This document shows, piece after piece, positions 15,785 through 24,328 of a stretch of 64,000 nucleotides of DNA. The position numbers were made by a program, and so were the translations under genes. How positions within the stretch are numbered: position 1 is the stretch's first letter; each line of letters begins with the position of its first letter. This DNA comes from Haloarcula salina (GTDB lineage Archaea > Halobacteriota > Halobacteria > Halobacteriales > Haloarculaceae): NCBI RefSeq assembly GCF_010119195.1, contig NZ_WRXL01000008.1:62001-126000 (forward strand), read 5' to 3'. The notes below the pieces were generated by a model that saw nothing but the letters and a program-made list of their open reading frames with translations, did not search any database and was not told the DNA's origin.

Positions 15785-17017
15785 TCATCTGCGACCACCG
15801 AGCTTCGAGATGGCCGAGAACGCCTTCTTTCGGATCACGTCGTGTTCGGTGTCGTCGATGAGCCGGTCGAGCGTCTTCCGAGAGCGCTCGCCGCCGACCT
15901 TTCCGAGCGTGAAGATGGCCTGGCCCCGTATCTGCGGATCGACGCCGTCGTCTTTCACGATGTCGAGCAGCCGCCGCTCCACCATGTTGTCGTCGCCGCC
16001 CAGTTCGGCGAGCGAGGTGGCGGCGAACTGCCGGAGCATCTGGTCGTCGCCGGAGATTGCGTCGACGAGCGAGTCGATGACGCGGTCGCGCTCCTCCTCG
16101 CTGGTGACGCGCCCGAGGAGCCAGGCGGTGTTGCGTCGCTGGGCGGCCTGCGAACTCTCCTCCAAGATCTCGACCAGCGGGAGGACGACGCTCCGGTCGT
16201 CGGTGTTCGAGAGCTTCTCGACGACGGTGTCGCGGATCTCGTGACTCTGCTCCGTCGGGACGTTCGAGAGCAGTTCGATGAGCGAGTACACCGCGGTCCG
16301 TCGAACGGCTGCCGAGTCGTCCGACAGCGCCTCGACGAGGTAGTCGACGGGGCGGTCGTTCTCGAAGTTGCCGAATGCCCCCACAGCGATCCGGCGGACG
16401 CGTTCGTCGTCGTCCTCGTACAGCGGGAGGAGCGCCTGGAGCGCCTGCCGATTGCCGATGTTGCCCAGCGCGTCGGCGGCCTCGCGCCTGACGGCGGCTT
16501 TCGGATCCGTCAGGACGCCTTCGAGGGGCGTCGTCGCCCGCGAGTCGCCGATCTTCCCGGCCGAGCGCGCCGCCCGCGCCCGGACGCGCGAGTCGGGGTC
16601 CTCGAAGCGTTCGGCGAGCTTCGGGACCGCGTCGGCCTGATCGAGGGTCCCGAGGCCGTTGGCGGCCGCCATCCGAAGCTCGGCCACGTCGGCGTCGAGC
16701 GCCTGCATGTAGGCCTTGGCTTTCACCCAGTCCGCGGCGTCGTCTTCGAGGTCGACGCCGGCCATGCTCCCGATGAGTTCGGTGATGGCGTCGTCGCCGA
16801 GTTCGTCGAGCGAGTCGATGGCGGCGGCGGTCACGGCCTCGCTGTCGCCCTGTGCCGCCCGCACGAGCGCGTTGACCACGTCGCGTCGGTCGTCGTGGTC
16901 GTCGAAGTTCCCCAGGAGCTCTGCGGCGCGGGCCGTGACCCGCTCGTTGTCGCTCTCCCTGAGCAGGCGGATGAGTTCCTGGGCCTTGCCGTCGCGTTCG
17001 AGTTCGTAGAGGCTCAT
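15785..17017 (-). CDS. HEAT-repeat protein of the chemotaxis operon
   Basis: A 410-residue helical-repeat scaffold. It is built of about a dozen HEAT/PBS-lyase-type units of 30-35 residues, recognisable from recurrent motifs such as ARAARSAGKIGD, VRREAADALGNIGN, VRRIAVGAFGNF and LRQFAATSLAELGG. Halobacterium has a comparable HEAT protein beside its cheF genes, identified as an interaction partner of Che proteins. Here it lies between cheR (6-base gap) and cheF. It probably scaffolds the Che-archaellum interface. No enzymatic motif is seen. Confidence 0.87.
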   Translation of the reverse strand: MSLYELERDGKAQELIRLLRESDNERVTARAAELLGNFDDHDDRRDVVNALVRAAQGDSEAVTAAAIDSLDELGDDAITELIGSMAGVDLEDDAADWVKAKAYMQALDADVAELRMAAANGLGTLDQADAVPKLAERFEDPDSRVRARAARSAGKIGDSRATTPLEGVLTDPKAAVRREAADALGNIGNRQALQALLPLYEDDDERVRRIAVGAFGNFENDRPVDYLVEALSDDSAAVRRTAVYSLIELLSNVPTEQSHEIRDTVVEKLSNTDDRSVVLPLVEILEESSQAAQRRNTAWLLGRVTSEEERDRVIDSLVDAISGDDQMLRQFAATSLAELGGDDNMVERRLLDIVKDDGVDPQIRGQAIFTLGKVGGERSRKTLDRLIDDTEHDVIRKKAFSAISKLGGRR

Positions 17018-17023
17018 CGGTCG

Positions 17024-17833
17024 CTACACTCGCCGGTAGATCCGGTGGCGCTTGTCGACCGGGTCGAAGTCGCCCCGACACTCGGTCGGCAGCGTCTCGG
17101 TCATGCCGATCATCAGGTAGCCGCCCTCCCGCAGCGACCCGCGGATCGTCTCGAAGATGGGGACCTTGAACTCGGCGTCGATGTAGATGAGGAGGTTCCG
17201 ACAGAACACGAGGTCGAAGTCCTGTTTCGGGTCGCCGCGGATGAGGTCGTGTTGCTCGAAGGAGACCATGTCCCTGACCCGGTCCCGGACGGTGAACGTG
17301 TTGCCGTCCTGTTCGATGTACTGCGTGTAGTCGTCGAGCGGCTCTAACTCCTCGGCGATGTCGGTGGTCTGTGACGTGGCGTAGGTCGCCGCCCGCGCCT
17401 CTTCGAGGATGTCGGCGTTGATGTCCGTCGCCGTGATCTCGACGCGCCGGGCGTCGATTTCCGGGTCGTCAAGCGCGAGCATCGCCGCCGAGTACGGCTC
17501 GCGGCCGTCCGCGCTCGGGGCGGACCAGAGCTTGACGCGGCGGTTGTCATCGGTCAGTTCCCGCAGCACCGGCCGCAAGTGTTCCCACGCATCGGGGTTG
17601 CGGAAGAAGCCGGTGACGTTGATCGACAGGGAATCGAGCAGTTCCTCGCGCTCGCCGTCGTCGCGCTCCAGCAGCCGCTGGTAGGAGCGGTAGTCATCGG
17701 TGTCCGTCCGGCGCATCCGCGCGGTGATCCGGCGGTCGAGGTACGAGTCGTTGTAGAAGCCCGACTCGAAGTCCATCTCCTCGCCGATGAACTCGACGAG
17801 GTCCTCGAACGTCCGCTCGCTGCCCTTGTTCAT
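17024..17833 (-). CDS. cheR: Chemotaxis protein methyltransferase CheR
   Basis: A 269-residue S-adenosylmethionine-dependent methyltransferase that methylates glutamates of transducers. The N-terminal helical domain carries the YLDRRITARMRR arginine stretch. The SAM domain shows VKLWSAPSADGREPYSAAM and DLVFCRNLLIYID. The first of these is SAPSADGREPYS where the usual motif is SAxCSTGEEPYS, a difference shared by some haloarchaeal CheRs as far as I recall. Its ATG overlaps the cheA stop by four bases. Confidence 0.95.
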   Translation of the reverse strand: MNKGSERTFEDLVEFIGEEMDFESGFYNDSYLDRRITARMRRTDTDDYRSYQRLLERDDGEREELLDSLSINVTGFFRNPDAWEHLRPVLRELTDDNRRVKLWSAPSADGREPYSAAMLALDDPEIDARRVEITATDINADILEEARAATYATSQTTDIAEELEPLDDYTQYIEQDGNTFTVRDRVRDMVSFEQHDLIRGDPKQDFDLVFCRNLLIYIDAEFKVPIFETIRGSLREGGYLMIGMTETLPTECRGDFDPVDKRHRIYRRV

Positions 17834-19794
17834 AGCGTCACCACGTCGAGGATGTGGACGATGTTCCCGTCGCCCAGCACGGCCGTCCCGGAGAGGCCGG
17901 GCGTCCCGGAGAGGATGCCTTCGAGGGGCTTGACGACCACCTCCTCCTGGCTGTCGACCGAGTCGCAGTGCAGCGCGACCTGGCGCTCGGACTCGCGGAT
18001 GCGGACGAGCATCCCGTCGCCGTTGGCCGTCTCGCCCTGGATGTCGAAGGTGTCGTCGAGGTGGACGACCGGGTAGATCTCGTCGTTGTGCTTGATGACT
18101 TCCTTGCCGTTGACCTGCTTCGCGGCGTCGGTGCCGGTGATCTCGTCGACGTTCTTGATCGGGACGCCGTACTCCTCGTCGCCGACCTTCACGAACAGCA
18201 CCTTGACGATGGCCATCGTCACCGGCAGGCGCAGGGAGACGGTCGTCCCCTCGCCGGGTTCGGAGTCGACGTTGACCGACCCGTCGAGCTGGGAGACCGT
18301 GTCGTGGACCACGTCCATGCCGACCCCGCGCCCGCTCGTGTCGGTCACCTCGTCGGCCGTCGAGAAGCCGGGGTGGAAGATGAGGTCGTACACCGAGGAG
18401 TCGTCCATCGCGTCCAGTTCCTCGGGCGAGCGGACCCCCTTCTCGATGGCCTTGTTCCGGATGCCCTCCACGTCCAGGCCCGCGCCGTCGTCCTCGACTT
18501 CGATGATGACGTGATCGCGCTCGCGCGAGGCCCGGAGCGTGATGTGGCCCGTCCGGGGCTTGCCGGCCGCTTCTCGCTCGTCGGGGGATTCGATCCCGTG
18601 GTCGACCGAGTTGCGCAGGATGTGCATCAGCGGGTCCGAGATCTCGGTGAGGATCGTCCGGTCGAGTTCGATGTCCTCGCCCTCGATGGTGAACTCCACG
18701 TCCTTGTCGAGGTCCCGGGCGAGGTCGCGGACGAGTCGCGGGAACTTCCCGACGACCTTCTTCAGCGGGATGAGCCGCATGTCCATCACCGTGTTCTGGA
18801 GGTTCGCGGTGATCTTGTCCAGCTCGTTCAGCGTCTCGCTGGTCGAGTCGAGGTTGTTCTGCTCGACGCCGCGCCGGAGCTTGATGCGGCTGGTGACGAG
18901 CTGTTCGACGAGCCCGTGGAGGTCGTCGAGCTGGTCGACGTCCACGCGCACGGACTTGATCTCGTCGACGCTGTGTTCCTGTTCGGGGTTGGAACCGTCG
19001 TCCGCCGCGTCCGCGGGCTCGTCACCGACGCTCGTTTCGCCCGCCGCGTTCGTCACCTCGTCGGTCACGTCGGTCACGTCGAAGGAATCGACCTTACCGG
19101 TCGTCCCGAGTTCGGCGTCGGCGGTCGAGGCGTCGGGCGCGTCGAGGTAGAGCACGAACGTCTCATCGAACTTCCCGTCCTCGATGTCGGCCCGGTCCGG
19201 GGTCGAGTCGAGGAGATCGAAGCGCTCCTCGATGGCCTCGACGGCCAGCATCGCGTCGACCCCGAGCATGTCCGAGTCGCCGACGCCGATCTCGGCCCGC
19301 AGGACGCGGTCCTCGATGGCACCGGCGTCGACATCGACGCTGTCGACGACCGCCTCGGCCGCGTCGTCTGTCGGCTCCTCGTCGGATTCGGTCGCGCCGT
19401 CGCCGGCGGCCGCCGCACCCTCTTCGAGGACCGCGCGCAGCTCCGCGACCATCTCGTCGGTCTCGGTCTGTGACTCGCCGTGCTCCTCGATCTCGCCGAC
19501 GATGACCTCGATCTGGTCGACCCCGGCGAAGACGAGGTCCATCAGGTCGGGCGTGACTTGCATCTCGCCCTGGCGCATCTCGTCCAGCAAGTCTTCCATC
19601 GCGTGTGCGAGGTTCGCGGCGTCGTCGAAGCCCATCGCGCCGAAGTTGCCCTTCAGCGTGTGGGCCGTCCGGAAGATCGAGTCCATCGCCTCCGTGTTGG
19701 AGGGGTCCGATTCCAGGTCGAGCAGCGAGTTGTTCAGTTCGGTGATCGCTTCCTCGCTCTCGCGGATGAATGCGTCCAGGTATTGGTCGTTCAT
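17830..19794 (-). CDS. cheA: Chemotaxis histidine kinase CheA
   Basis: A 654-residue kinase with the P1 phosphoacceptor His45 in RTAHTLKGNFGAMG. An acidic linker follows, then a P2-like response-regulator-binding region around residues 160-235 and a second acidic linker. The P3 dimerisation helices come around 280-345, and the ATPase shows NSVDHGIESPDERE, DDGAGLD and GRGVGMDVV. A CheW-like P5 domain ends the protein. It phosphorylates CheY and CheB in response to transducers. It lies two bases after cheB and overlaps cheR by four, so it is part of a tight operon. Confidence 0.97.
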   Translation of the reverse strand: MNDQYLDAFIRESEEAITELNNSLLDLESDPSNTEAMDSIFRTAHTLKGNFGAMGFDDAANLAHAMEDLLDEMRQGEMQVTPDLMDLVFAGVDQIEVIVGEIEEHGESQTETDEMVAELRAVLEEGAAAAGDGATESDEEPTDDAAEAVVDSVDVDAGAIEDRVLRAEIGVGDSDMLGVDAMLAVEAIEERFDLLDSTPDRADIEDGKFDETFVLYLDAPDASTADAELGTTGKVDSFDVTDVTDEVTNAAGETSVGDEPADAADDGSNPEQEHSVDEIKSVRVDVDQLDDLHGLVEQLVTSRIKLRRGVEQNNLDSTSETLNELDKITANLQNTVMDMRLIPLKKVVGKFPRLVRDLARDLDKDVEFTIEGEDIELDRTILTEISDPLMHILRNSVDHGIESPDEREAAGKPRTGHITLRASRERDHVIIEVEDDGAGLDVEGIRNKAIEKGVRSPEELDAMDDSSVYDLIFHPGFSTADEVTDTSGRGVGMDVVHDTVSQLDGSVNVDSEPGEGTTVSLRLPVTMAIVKVLFVKVGDEEYGVPIKNVDEITGTDAAKQVNGKEVIKHNDEIYPVVHLDDTFDIQGETANGDGMLVRIRESERQVALHCDSVDSQEEVVVKPLEGILSGTPGLSGTAVLGDGNIVHILDVVTL

Positions 19795-19796
19795 TG

Positions 19797-20882
19797 TTAG
19801 CTCTCCTCAGTAGTTATCGTGTCTATAATGCCGTCCGCAATGTCGTCGATCGGTAACACCGAGTCGACACAGCCCGTCTCGACGGCGCGTTTGGGCATCC
19901 CGTACACCGCGGACGTGGCCTCGTCCTGTGCGATGGTGCTGCCGCCGGCCGCCTTGATGCGCCGGATACCGTCCGCCCCGTCCTCGCCCATCCCCGTGAG
20001 GATGAGTCCGACGAGGGGGTCGTCGATCGTCTCCGCGGCGGTCTCCATCGTCACGTCGACCGCCGGTCGGACGCTGTTGACCGGTGCGTCCTCGGTCAGT
20101 CGAGCCCGAAGTCGCCCGTTCCGGTAGTTCTTGACCCGCATGTGCCGGTCGCCCGCGGCGACGAGTCCTTCGCCGCCGCCGATGCGCGCCCCGTCGGTCG
20201 CCTCGCTGACCTCGTACTCGCTTCGAGCGTTGATCCGCTCGGCGAAGCGCCCGGTGAATCCCTCGGGCATGTGCTGGACGATGAGCACGCGGAGGTCGGC
20301 CGCCGCGGGCAGGTTCTGCATCACCGTCTCGACCATCTTCGGACCGCCGGTCGAGGAGCCGACGACGAGCGTCGGGTTCTCGACGTAGGTGTCGCCGGCA
20401 CCGGCCGACGTCGATGACTGGGTCGTCGCCGTCCGTTCGGACCCCGTCGAGGATCGCTTGGCCTTGCCCGCCGCGGTCACGTCGACCGCCGCGACGGAGA
20501 CGACCATCTCCACCAGCTGGTCTTTCAGTCTGGACATCTCCATCGACACCTCGCCGCCGGGCTTCGTGAAGAAGTCGACCGCGCCCTTATCGAGCGCCTC
20601 GAAAGTCACGTCCGCGTTCTCGTCGGTGTGGGCCGACAGCATCAACACCGGCGTCGGTCGCTCGGCCATGATGCGTTCCGTGGCCTCGATGCCGTTCATC
20701 ACCGGCATCTCGACGTCCATCGTCACGGCGTCCGGTTCGTGTTCGATGACGGCCTCGACCGCGTTCTCCCCGTCGCGCGCCTGTGCGACGACGTCGATTC
20801 CCCCGTCGTCGAGGATATCGGAGATGACGCTCCGCATAAAGTGGGAATCGTCTGCGACCACGGCGCGGACACCACCTACCAT
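19797..20882 (-). CDS. cheB: Chemotaxis protein-glutamate methylesterase/deamidase CheB
   Basis: A 361-residue CheB with an N-terminal receiver (acidic DD at 11-12, phosphoacceptor Asp56 in TMDVEMPVMNG). A linker of about 40 residues rich in Ser/Thr follows, then the esterase domain. The catalytic triad is Ser177 in GSSTGGP, His204 in VQHMPEGF and Asp301 in MGEDGADG. It is the first gene of the minus-strand array cheB-cheA-cheR-HEAT-cheF. Its promoter (TATA-like ATTTATT, read on the minus strand near 20971-20963) lies 13 bases from the operator-like site at 20984, which also faces cheW. Confidence 0.97.
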   Translation of the reverse strand: MVGGVRAVVADDSHFMRSVISDILDDGGIDVVAQARDGENAVEAVIEHEPDAVTMDVEMPVMNGIEATERIMAERPTPVLMLSAHTDENADVTFEALDKGAVDFFTKPGGEVSMEMSRLKDQLVEMVVSVAAVDVTAAGKAKRSSTGSERTATTQSSTSAGAGDTYVENPTLVVGSSTGGPKMVETVMQNLPAAADLRVLIVQHMPEGFTGRFAERINARSEYEVSEATDGARIGGGEGLVAAGDRHMRVKNYRNGRLRARLTEDAPVNSVRPAVDVTMETAAETIDDPLVGLILTGMGEDGADGIRRIKAAGGSTIAQDEATSAVYGMPKRAVETGCVDSVLPIDDIADGIIDTITTEES

Positions 20883-20983
20883 GTCACTGACGCTCCCGGG
20901 ACGCGGGGCGCACCAGCGAACGAGACATCCTCATACCTACCTCGAAATCCCGTTCGGCCCCGAAATAAATACTCCGCCCACGT

Positions 20984-20997
20984 AATCAAAGTTGATA
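20984..20997. promoter_or_regulatory. Operator-like site AATC-N6-GATA between divergent cheB and cheW promoters
   Basis: The site is AATCAAAGTTGATA, one base from the palindrome TATC-N6-GATA found at six other motility promoters. It lies about 13 bases from the cheB TATA-like box (minus strand, near 20971-20963) and about 15 bases from the cheW TATA-like box (CTTTATG, near 21011). That is the same spacing as at the other promoters. One site could therefore serve both directions. Confidence 0.55.
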
Positions 20998-21051
20998 GCC
21001 CAGGAGGCAGCTTTATGCGCTCCTGTCCGAGACAGACGAACCAAGAGTTCT

Positions 21052-21486
21052 ATGTCAGCCCAGTCAGCCACGACCGGCCAGGTGCTCGAGTTCCAGCTCG
21101 GGTCCGAGACGTACTGCGTGAGCATCGATTACGTCACCGAAATCGTCGACGTAGGGGAGCTCACCGCCGTCCCGAACGCGCCGCCCCACGTCCGGGGCGT
21201 CATGGACCTCCGCGGGCGCACGACGTCTATCGTCGACCCGAAGGTCGTCTTCGGCATCGAGGACGAGGGCGCGGAGAAGCGCATCATCGTTTTCGACCCT
21301 GATATCGTCGAGGACCAGGGCGCGGCCGGCTGGCTCGTCGACGAGGTGTACCAGGTGGTTCAGGTCACCCCGGACCAGGTGGATCAGTCGCCCGCGAACG
21401 ACACCGGCTCGATCCGCGGCGTCGTCAAGCGCGACGAGAGTTTCGTCATCTGGGTCGACCCCGCGATCGTCCACGCCGGGAACTGA
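21052..21486 (+). CDS. cheW: Chemotaxis coupling protein CheW
   Basis: A 144-residue CheW domain: VLEFQLGSETYCVSIDYVTEIVDV at the N-terminus, PNAPPHVRGVMDLRGRTTSIVD with the conserved arginine and glycine motif, and a C-terminal GSIRGVVKRDESFVIWVDP strand. It couples transducers to CheA. It is divergent from cheB, and the start at 21052 follows a TATA-like CTTTATG by about 35 bases. Confidence 0.95.
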   Translation: MSAQSATTGQVLEFQLGSETYCVSIDYVTEIVDVGELTAVPNAPPHVRGVMDLRGRTTSIVDPKVVFGIEDEGAEKRIIVFDPDIVEDQGAAGWLVDEVYQVVQVTPDQVDQSPANDTGSIRGVVKRDESFVIWVDPAIVHAGN

Positions 21487-21641
21487 ACCGAACTGCCGCC
21501 GTCTCGGCCCGGCGGTCGTCGGACCGGGCCGACGATCACCGACGACAATCCGTTTGAATCCGGGCGCTGTGGCAGGATACCAGCAAGACTTTTTAACATT
21601 CCCGACTGAAAAGTATCTAATCGACTAGCTGACTCTGACCT

Positions 21642-22367
21642 ATGATAGAGCAAACCAAGACGGGGATCGAAGGCCTCGACGACATTCTGAACGGGGGCAT
21701 TGTCAAGAATTCGACGACACTGGTGAGCGGCAATCCGGGCGCTGGGAAGTCCATTCTCTGTCTCCAGTACATCTACAACGGCGTCGAGCAGTTCGACGAG
21801 AAGGGGATCTACCTCTCGTTCGAGGAGGACGAAGAAGACCTCCGCGAGGCCGCCGAGTCGATCGGCTTCGAGAAGTGGGGCGAGTTCGTCGACAACGGCG
21901 ACATCAAGATCTACGACAAGCAGGTCTTGCTGCGCGAGAACGACTTCACCTCCTCCCTCGACATCCTCCTCGAAGAACTGGAGGAGGGGGACTACGACCG
22001 ACTCGTGCTCGACTCCCTCGCCATGTTCGCGCTGTTCTTCGAGAACGAGAAGGAGAAGCGGACCTACCTCCTGAAGTTCACCGACATCCTCAGCGACAGC
22101 GGCCTCACCACGCTGATGACGAACGAGCAGGGGGCCGTCTTCCCGGACACCGAGATCGGACTGGAGAACTACCTGACCGACGGCAACATCTACCTCATCC
22201 AGACGCCGACCGAGAACGGCGTCAGCCGATACGTGTGGGTCGCGAAGATGCGAAAGCAGAACATCGAGACGGACATCTATCCGATGGAGATCGATGCGGG
22301 CGGCATCAAGGTCCACCAGAACGCGAGCGCTTTCTCGATGATGAGCGAGGAAGAATCCCCGATCTAA
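21642..22367 (+). CDS. KaiC-like RecA-superfamily ATPase (single domain)
   Basis: A 241-residue single KaiC/RAD55-type domain: TGIEGLDDILNGGI at the N-terminus, Walker A SGNPGAGKS with Lys36, and Walker B YDRLVLDSLA. Catalytic glutamates occur in SFEEDEED. It lies between cheW and the winged-helix gene inside the motility locus. KaiC-like (Cir) proteins are known in haloarchaea, and one has been linked to archaellum expression in Haloferax. A regulatory rather than structural role is therefore plausible, but this is inference. It is distinct from arlH at 33252. The AT-rich TTTTTAACATT near 21590 may be its promoter. Confidence 0.85.
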   Translation: MIEQTKTGIEGLDDILNGGIVKNSTTLVSGNPGAGKSILCLQYIYNGVEQFDEKGIYLSFEEDEEDLREAAESIGFEKWGEFVDNGDIKIYDKQVLLRENDFTSSLDILLEELEEGDYDRLVLDSLAMFALFFENEKEKRTYLLKFTDILSDSGLTTLMTNEQGAVFPDTEIGLENYLTDGNIYLIQTPTENGVSRYVWVAKMRKQNIETDIYPMEIDAGGIKVHQNASAFSMMSEEESPI

Positions 22368-22472
22368 GGGCGGAATAACTCGTTATTATTGCGGATAACG
22401 TCGGGTACAGGTACCGTACCTGACGTATCTCGGTCCTCTGTTCGTAAGTGCTTTACCCCGGTCGATCCCCGA

Positions 22473-22486
22473 TATCACAGGCGATA
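22473..22486. promoter_or_regulatory. Palindromic operator TATC-N6-GATA, winged-helix gene promoter
   Basis: The site reads TATCACAGGCGATA, immediately before a TATA-like TTTATTA at 22489-22495. The box is 27-33 bases from the ATG at 22522, so the mRNA is nearly leaderless. A weaker match (TATTATTGCGGATA, one mismatch) lies at 22384-22397. Binding here would overlap the BRE/TATA region and so probably repress. Confidence 0.7.
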
Positions 22487-22521
22487 GCTTTATTATCGAC
22501 AGAATTTATGTTTTGATAACG

Positions 22522-22857
22522 ATGGCTTCAGGGGAGATTCTTCAGACGCTTGGCAATAAATACAGCGCCGAAATCCTCGATGCGACGGACGAACCCGTGT
22601 CCGCGCAGGAACTCAGCGACGATCTCGGGATTCCCATCGCGACGTGTTATCGTCGCATCGACGAGCTCACCGAACACGACCTGCTCGAACTCCACGACAA
22701 CATCCTCTCCGACGACCGCCGACGGATCAAGGTATACCGTCGGAACGTCGACGAAGTGCGCGTCGACTTCGACGACGAACTGACCGTTCACGTGGAGGAG
22801 CGGTCCGAGGTGACGAACAAGCTCGACGAGGCCTGGCGGACCCTCTCCGAGCGGTAA
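22522..22857 (+). CDS. Winged-helix (ArsR-like) transcription regulator of the motility locus
   Basis: A 111-residue winged-helix protein: ILQTLGNKYSAEILDATDEPVSAQELSDDLGIPIATCYRRIDELTEHDLLEL is a classic helix-turn-helix followed by a wing (DDRRRIKVYRR). The C-terminal part would allow dimerisation. The ATG at 22522 is used; a TTG three codons earlier is not needed. Its promoter carries the palindrome shared with archaellin, cheY and arlCE promoters, so it is the best candidate for the protein that binds it. It recalls EarA, the archaellum activator of Methanococcus, in size and context, but orthology is not shown. Confidence 0.85.
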   Translation: MASGEILQTLGNKYSAEILDATDEPVSAQELSDDLGIPIATCYRRIDELTEHDLLELHDNILSDDRRRIKVYRRNVDEVRVDFDDELTVHVEERSEVTNKLDEAWRTLSER

Positions 22858-22875
22858 CGTCCCGTCTCCTGTCGT

Positions 22876-22889
22876 TATCAGCGGCGATA
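22876..22889. promoter_or_regulatory. Palindromic operator TATC-N6-GATA, small membrane protein promoter
   Basis: The site reads TATCAGCGGCGATA and is followed after 13 bases by the TATA-like ATTTAATAA (22902-22910). The ATG of the small membrane protein is at 22941. The spacing to the TATA box matches that at the archaellin promoters. Confidence 0.7.
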
Positions 22890-22940
22890 TTTTCGTGCAT
22901 GGATTTAATAACGGGATCGGTGTAGGCCCGGATAGTGCAG

Positions 22941-23216
22941 ATGATAGAACTTCTCTATGCCATCTCGACGCTGGTGTTCGTCGTGGCCGGACTGACGATG
23001 GTCGGGATGGCGATGCGGGCGTACGTCCAGACATCCCGGCAGGCGATGCTCCACCTCTCGGTTGGGTTCTCGCTCGCGATCGCGGGGGCGGCCGCCACGA
23101 TGATCAGTGCGTTCATAAACGACTTCCAGGGAGTCCGGTCCCTCCTGCTGGTGAACAGCGGCCTGACCACGTTTGGGTACCTGTTCGTCATGTACAGCCT
23201 CGTCACCTACGAGTAG
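22941..23216 (+). CDS. Small three-helix membrane protein of the motility locus
   Basis: A 91-residue protein that is almost entirely three transmembrane helices (IELLYAISTLVFVVAGLTMVG, LHLSVGFSLAIAGAAATMISAF and LLLVNSGLTTFGYLFVMYSLV). It resembles small halobacterial membrane proteins often encoded beside HTH regulators (possibly DUF7521, from memory). The ATG at 22941 is preferred over a GTG at 22935. It carries its own TATC-N6-GATA promoter site, so it is predicted to be co-regulated with archaellins. A sensor or membrane tether for the adjacent winged-helix protein is possible but unproven. Confidence 0.75.
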   Translation: MIELLYAISTLVFVVAGLTMVGMAMRAYVQTSRQAMLHLSVGFSLAIAGAAATMISAFINDFQGVRSLLLVNSGLTTFGYLFVMYSLVTYE

Positions 23217-23456
23217 CGTCCGGCCAGTCCGACCGACACACCAGTGGCGGATTCTCTTTTGCACCTGTCTCTGTGAGTTCGTCTGTTCTCCAGTCGCGTC
23301 GGTGACCGAGCGCGCGTCTGCTCGCGAGGAGACCGGTTTCCGATTCAGTGCTGATACCGATTGTCTCGTCTTTCTCGATTATGAACTTCGGTGATCGGGG
23401 CTGTCTCGATTTACCGCTGTCCGACCGAAGTAGCGTCCTAGGCCCCTCTACCGCCC
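23217..23456. other. Intergenic region before the first archaellin
   Basis: About 240 bases (the gap reaches 325 if the promoter to 23541 is counted). No credible gene, tRNA or repeat is seen here. The block shared with the second archaellin begins abruptly at 23446. Confidence 0.5.
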
Positions 23457-23532
23457 GTTATCACGGTCGATAACTCGGGGAGAGGTATTATTACCCGTGA
23501 AAGAATCGGTATCGGTAGGGTCAGACAGACCC
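23457..23532 (+). promoter_or_regulatory. arlA1 promoter: operator palindrome, TATA box, leader hairpin
   Basis: GTTATC-N6-GATAAC (core TATC-N6-GATA at 23459-23472) is followed after 12 bases by the TATA-like GTATTATTA (about 23485-23493). That predicts a start near 23515-23520. The leader then contains GGGTC-AGACA-GACCC (23518-23532), a 5-base-pair hairpin ending nine bases before the ATG. The whole block is repeated at the second archaellin. Confidence 0.75.
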
Positions 23533-23541
23533 GGATAACCA

Positions 23542-24153
23542 ATGTTAACGGAACTCACGAACGACGACGACCGCGGGCAGGTCGGTATCGGCACGCTGAT
23601 CGTGTTCATCGCGATGGTGCTGGTGGCCGCAATCGCCGCGGGCGTCCTGATCAACACGGCCGGCTTCCTCCAGAGCAGCGCCGAGGAGACCGGACAACAG
23701 AGCAGCGACCAGGTGACCAATCGACTCCAGCTCGTCAACGCCGTCGGTGAAGACATCAACGACAACGGCGTACAGACGGTGAACCTGACGGTCAAGCGCG
23801 CGCCCGGTGCGGCGAACATCGACATCGGGAGCACGATCGCGCAGTGGGTCGACTCCTCCGGGTCCTACGATCTGACCGTCGACGACAACAACCCGAAAAC
23901 GTCCGACAACGACAACTTCGGCGTCACGGAAGTGCAGGACGATGACGGCTCTATCTCGGATAGCCAGGTGCTGAACGATCCAGCCGACCGCGCGCGACTG
24001 GAATTCAGTGCTGAGGCTATCCGCGGCGGGAGTAATCCGCTGCCCGAGGGTGCGACGGGGACGGTTCGCCTGAACACTCAGTCCGGTGGGACGACGACCG
24101 TGCGCCTGGTCGTTCCGGAGACTCTGTCTGGTAACTCCGCCGTCAGCCTCTAA
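23542..24153 (+). CDS. arlA1: Archaellin (archaellum filament subunit) 1
   Basis: A 203-residue archaellin. The class III signal peptide ends at DDRGQ, with cleavage by PibD/ArlK before [15 protein letters not shown]. The long hydrophobic helix that follows forms the filament core. One N-glycosylation sequon is visible in TVNLTVKR. The C-terminal [19 protein letters not shown] is typical. It is almost identical to the gene at 24425 except around the variable outer-domain loop, after SYDLTVD. Both genes carry identical promoters with an operator-like palindrome. Confidence 0.97.
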   Translation: MLTELTNDDDRGQVGIGTLIVFIAMVLVAAIAAGVLINTAGFLQSSAEETGQQSSDQVTNRLQLVNAVGEDINDNGVQTVNLTVKRAPGAANIDIGSTIAQWVDSSGSYDLTVDDNNPKTSDNDNFGVTEVQDDDGSISDSQVLNDPADRARLEFSAEAIRGGSNPLPEGATGTVRLNTQSGGTTTVRLVVPETLSGNSAVSL

Positions 24154-24328
24154 GCTTCGACGACCACTGATTTCTGCGTCGCTCTTTTTGCTTCTTTCGC
24201 TCATCACGAACGACCACGCTCTGCCGTCCCAATACCGCTGAGCGGACGTCTTCCGTTGTCGCTCGATGTGCTCTCGAATCGTTCCAACACGGAAAATACG
24301 AGACAGACGATAAAGGCTCCAAAACACT

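Noticed and set aside
21566-21579. Possible motility operator before the KaiC-like gene
   Set aside because: Only a GATA half-site is present at the expected distance from the TATA-like box; the TATC half is absent (GCTG), so it was not counted.
23217-23445. Possible small gene between the small membrane protein and first archaellin
   Set aside because: Frames here are short, lack acidic composition and lack a promoter-start arrangement.
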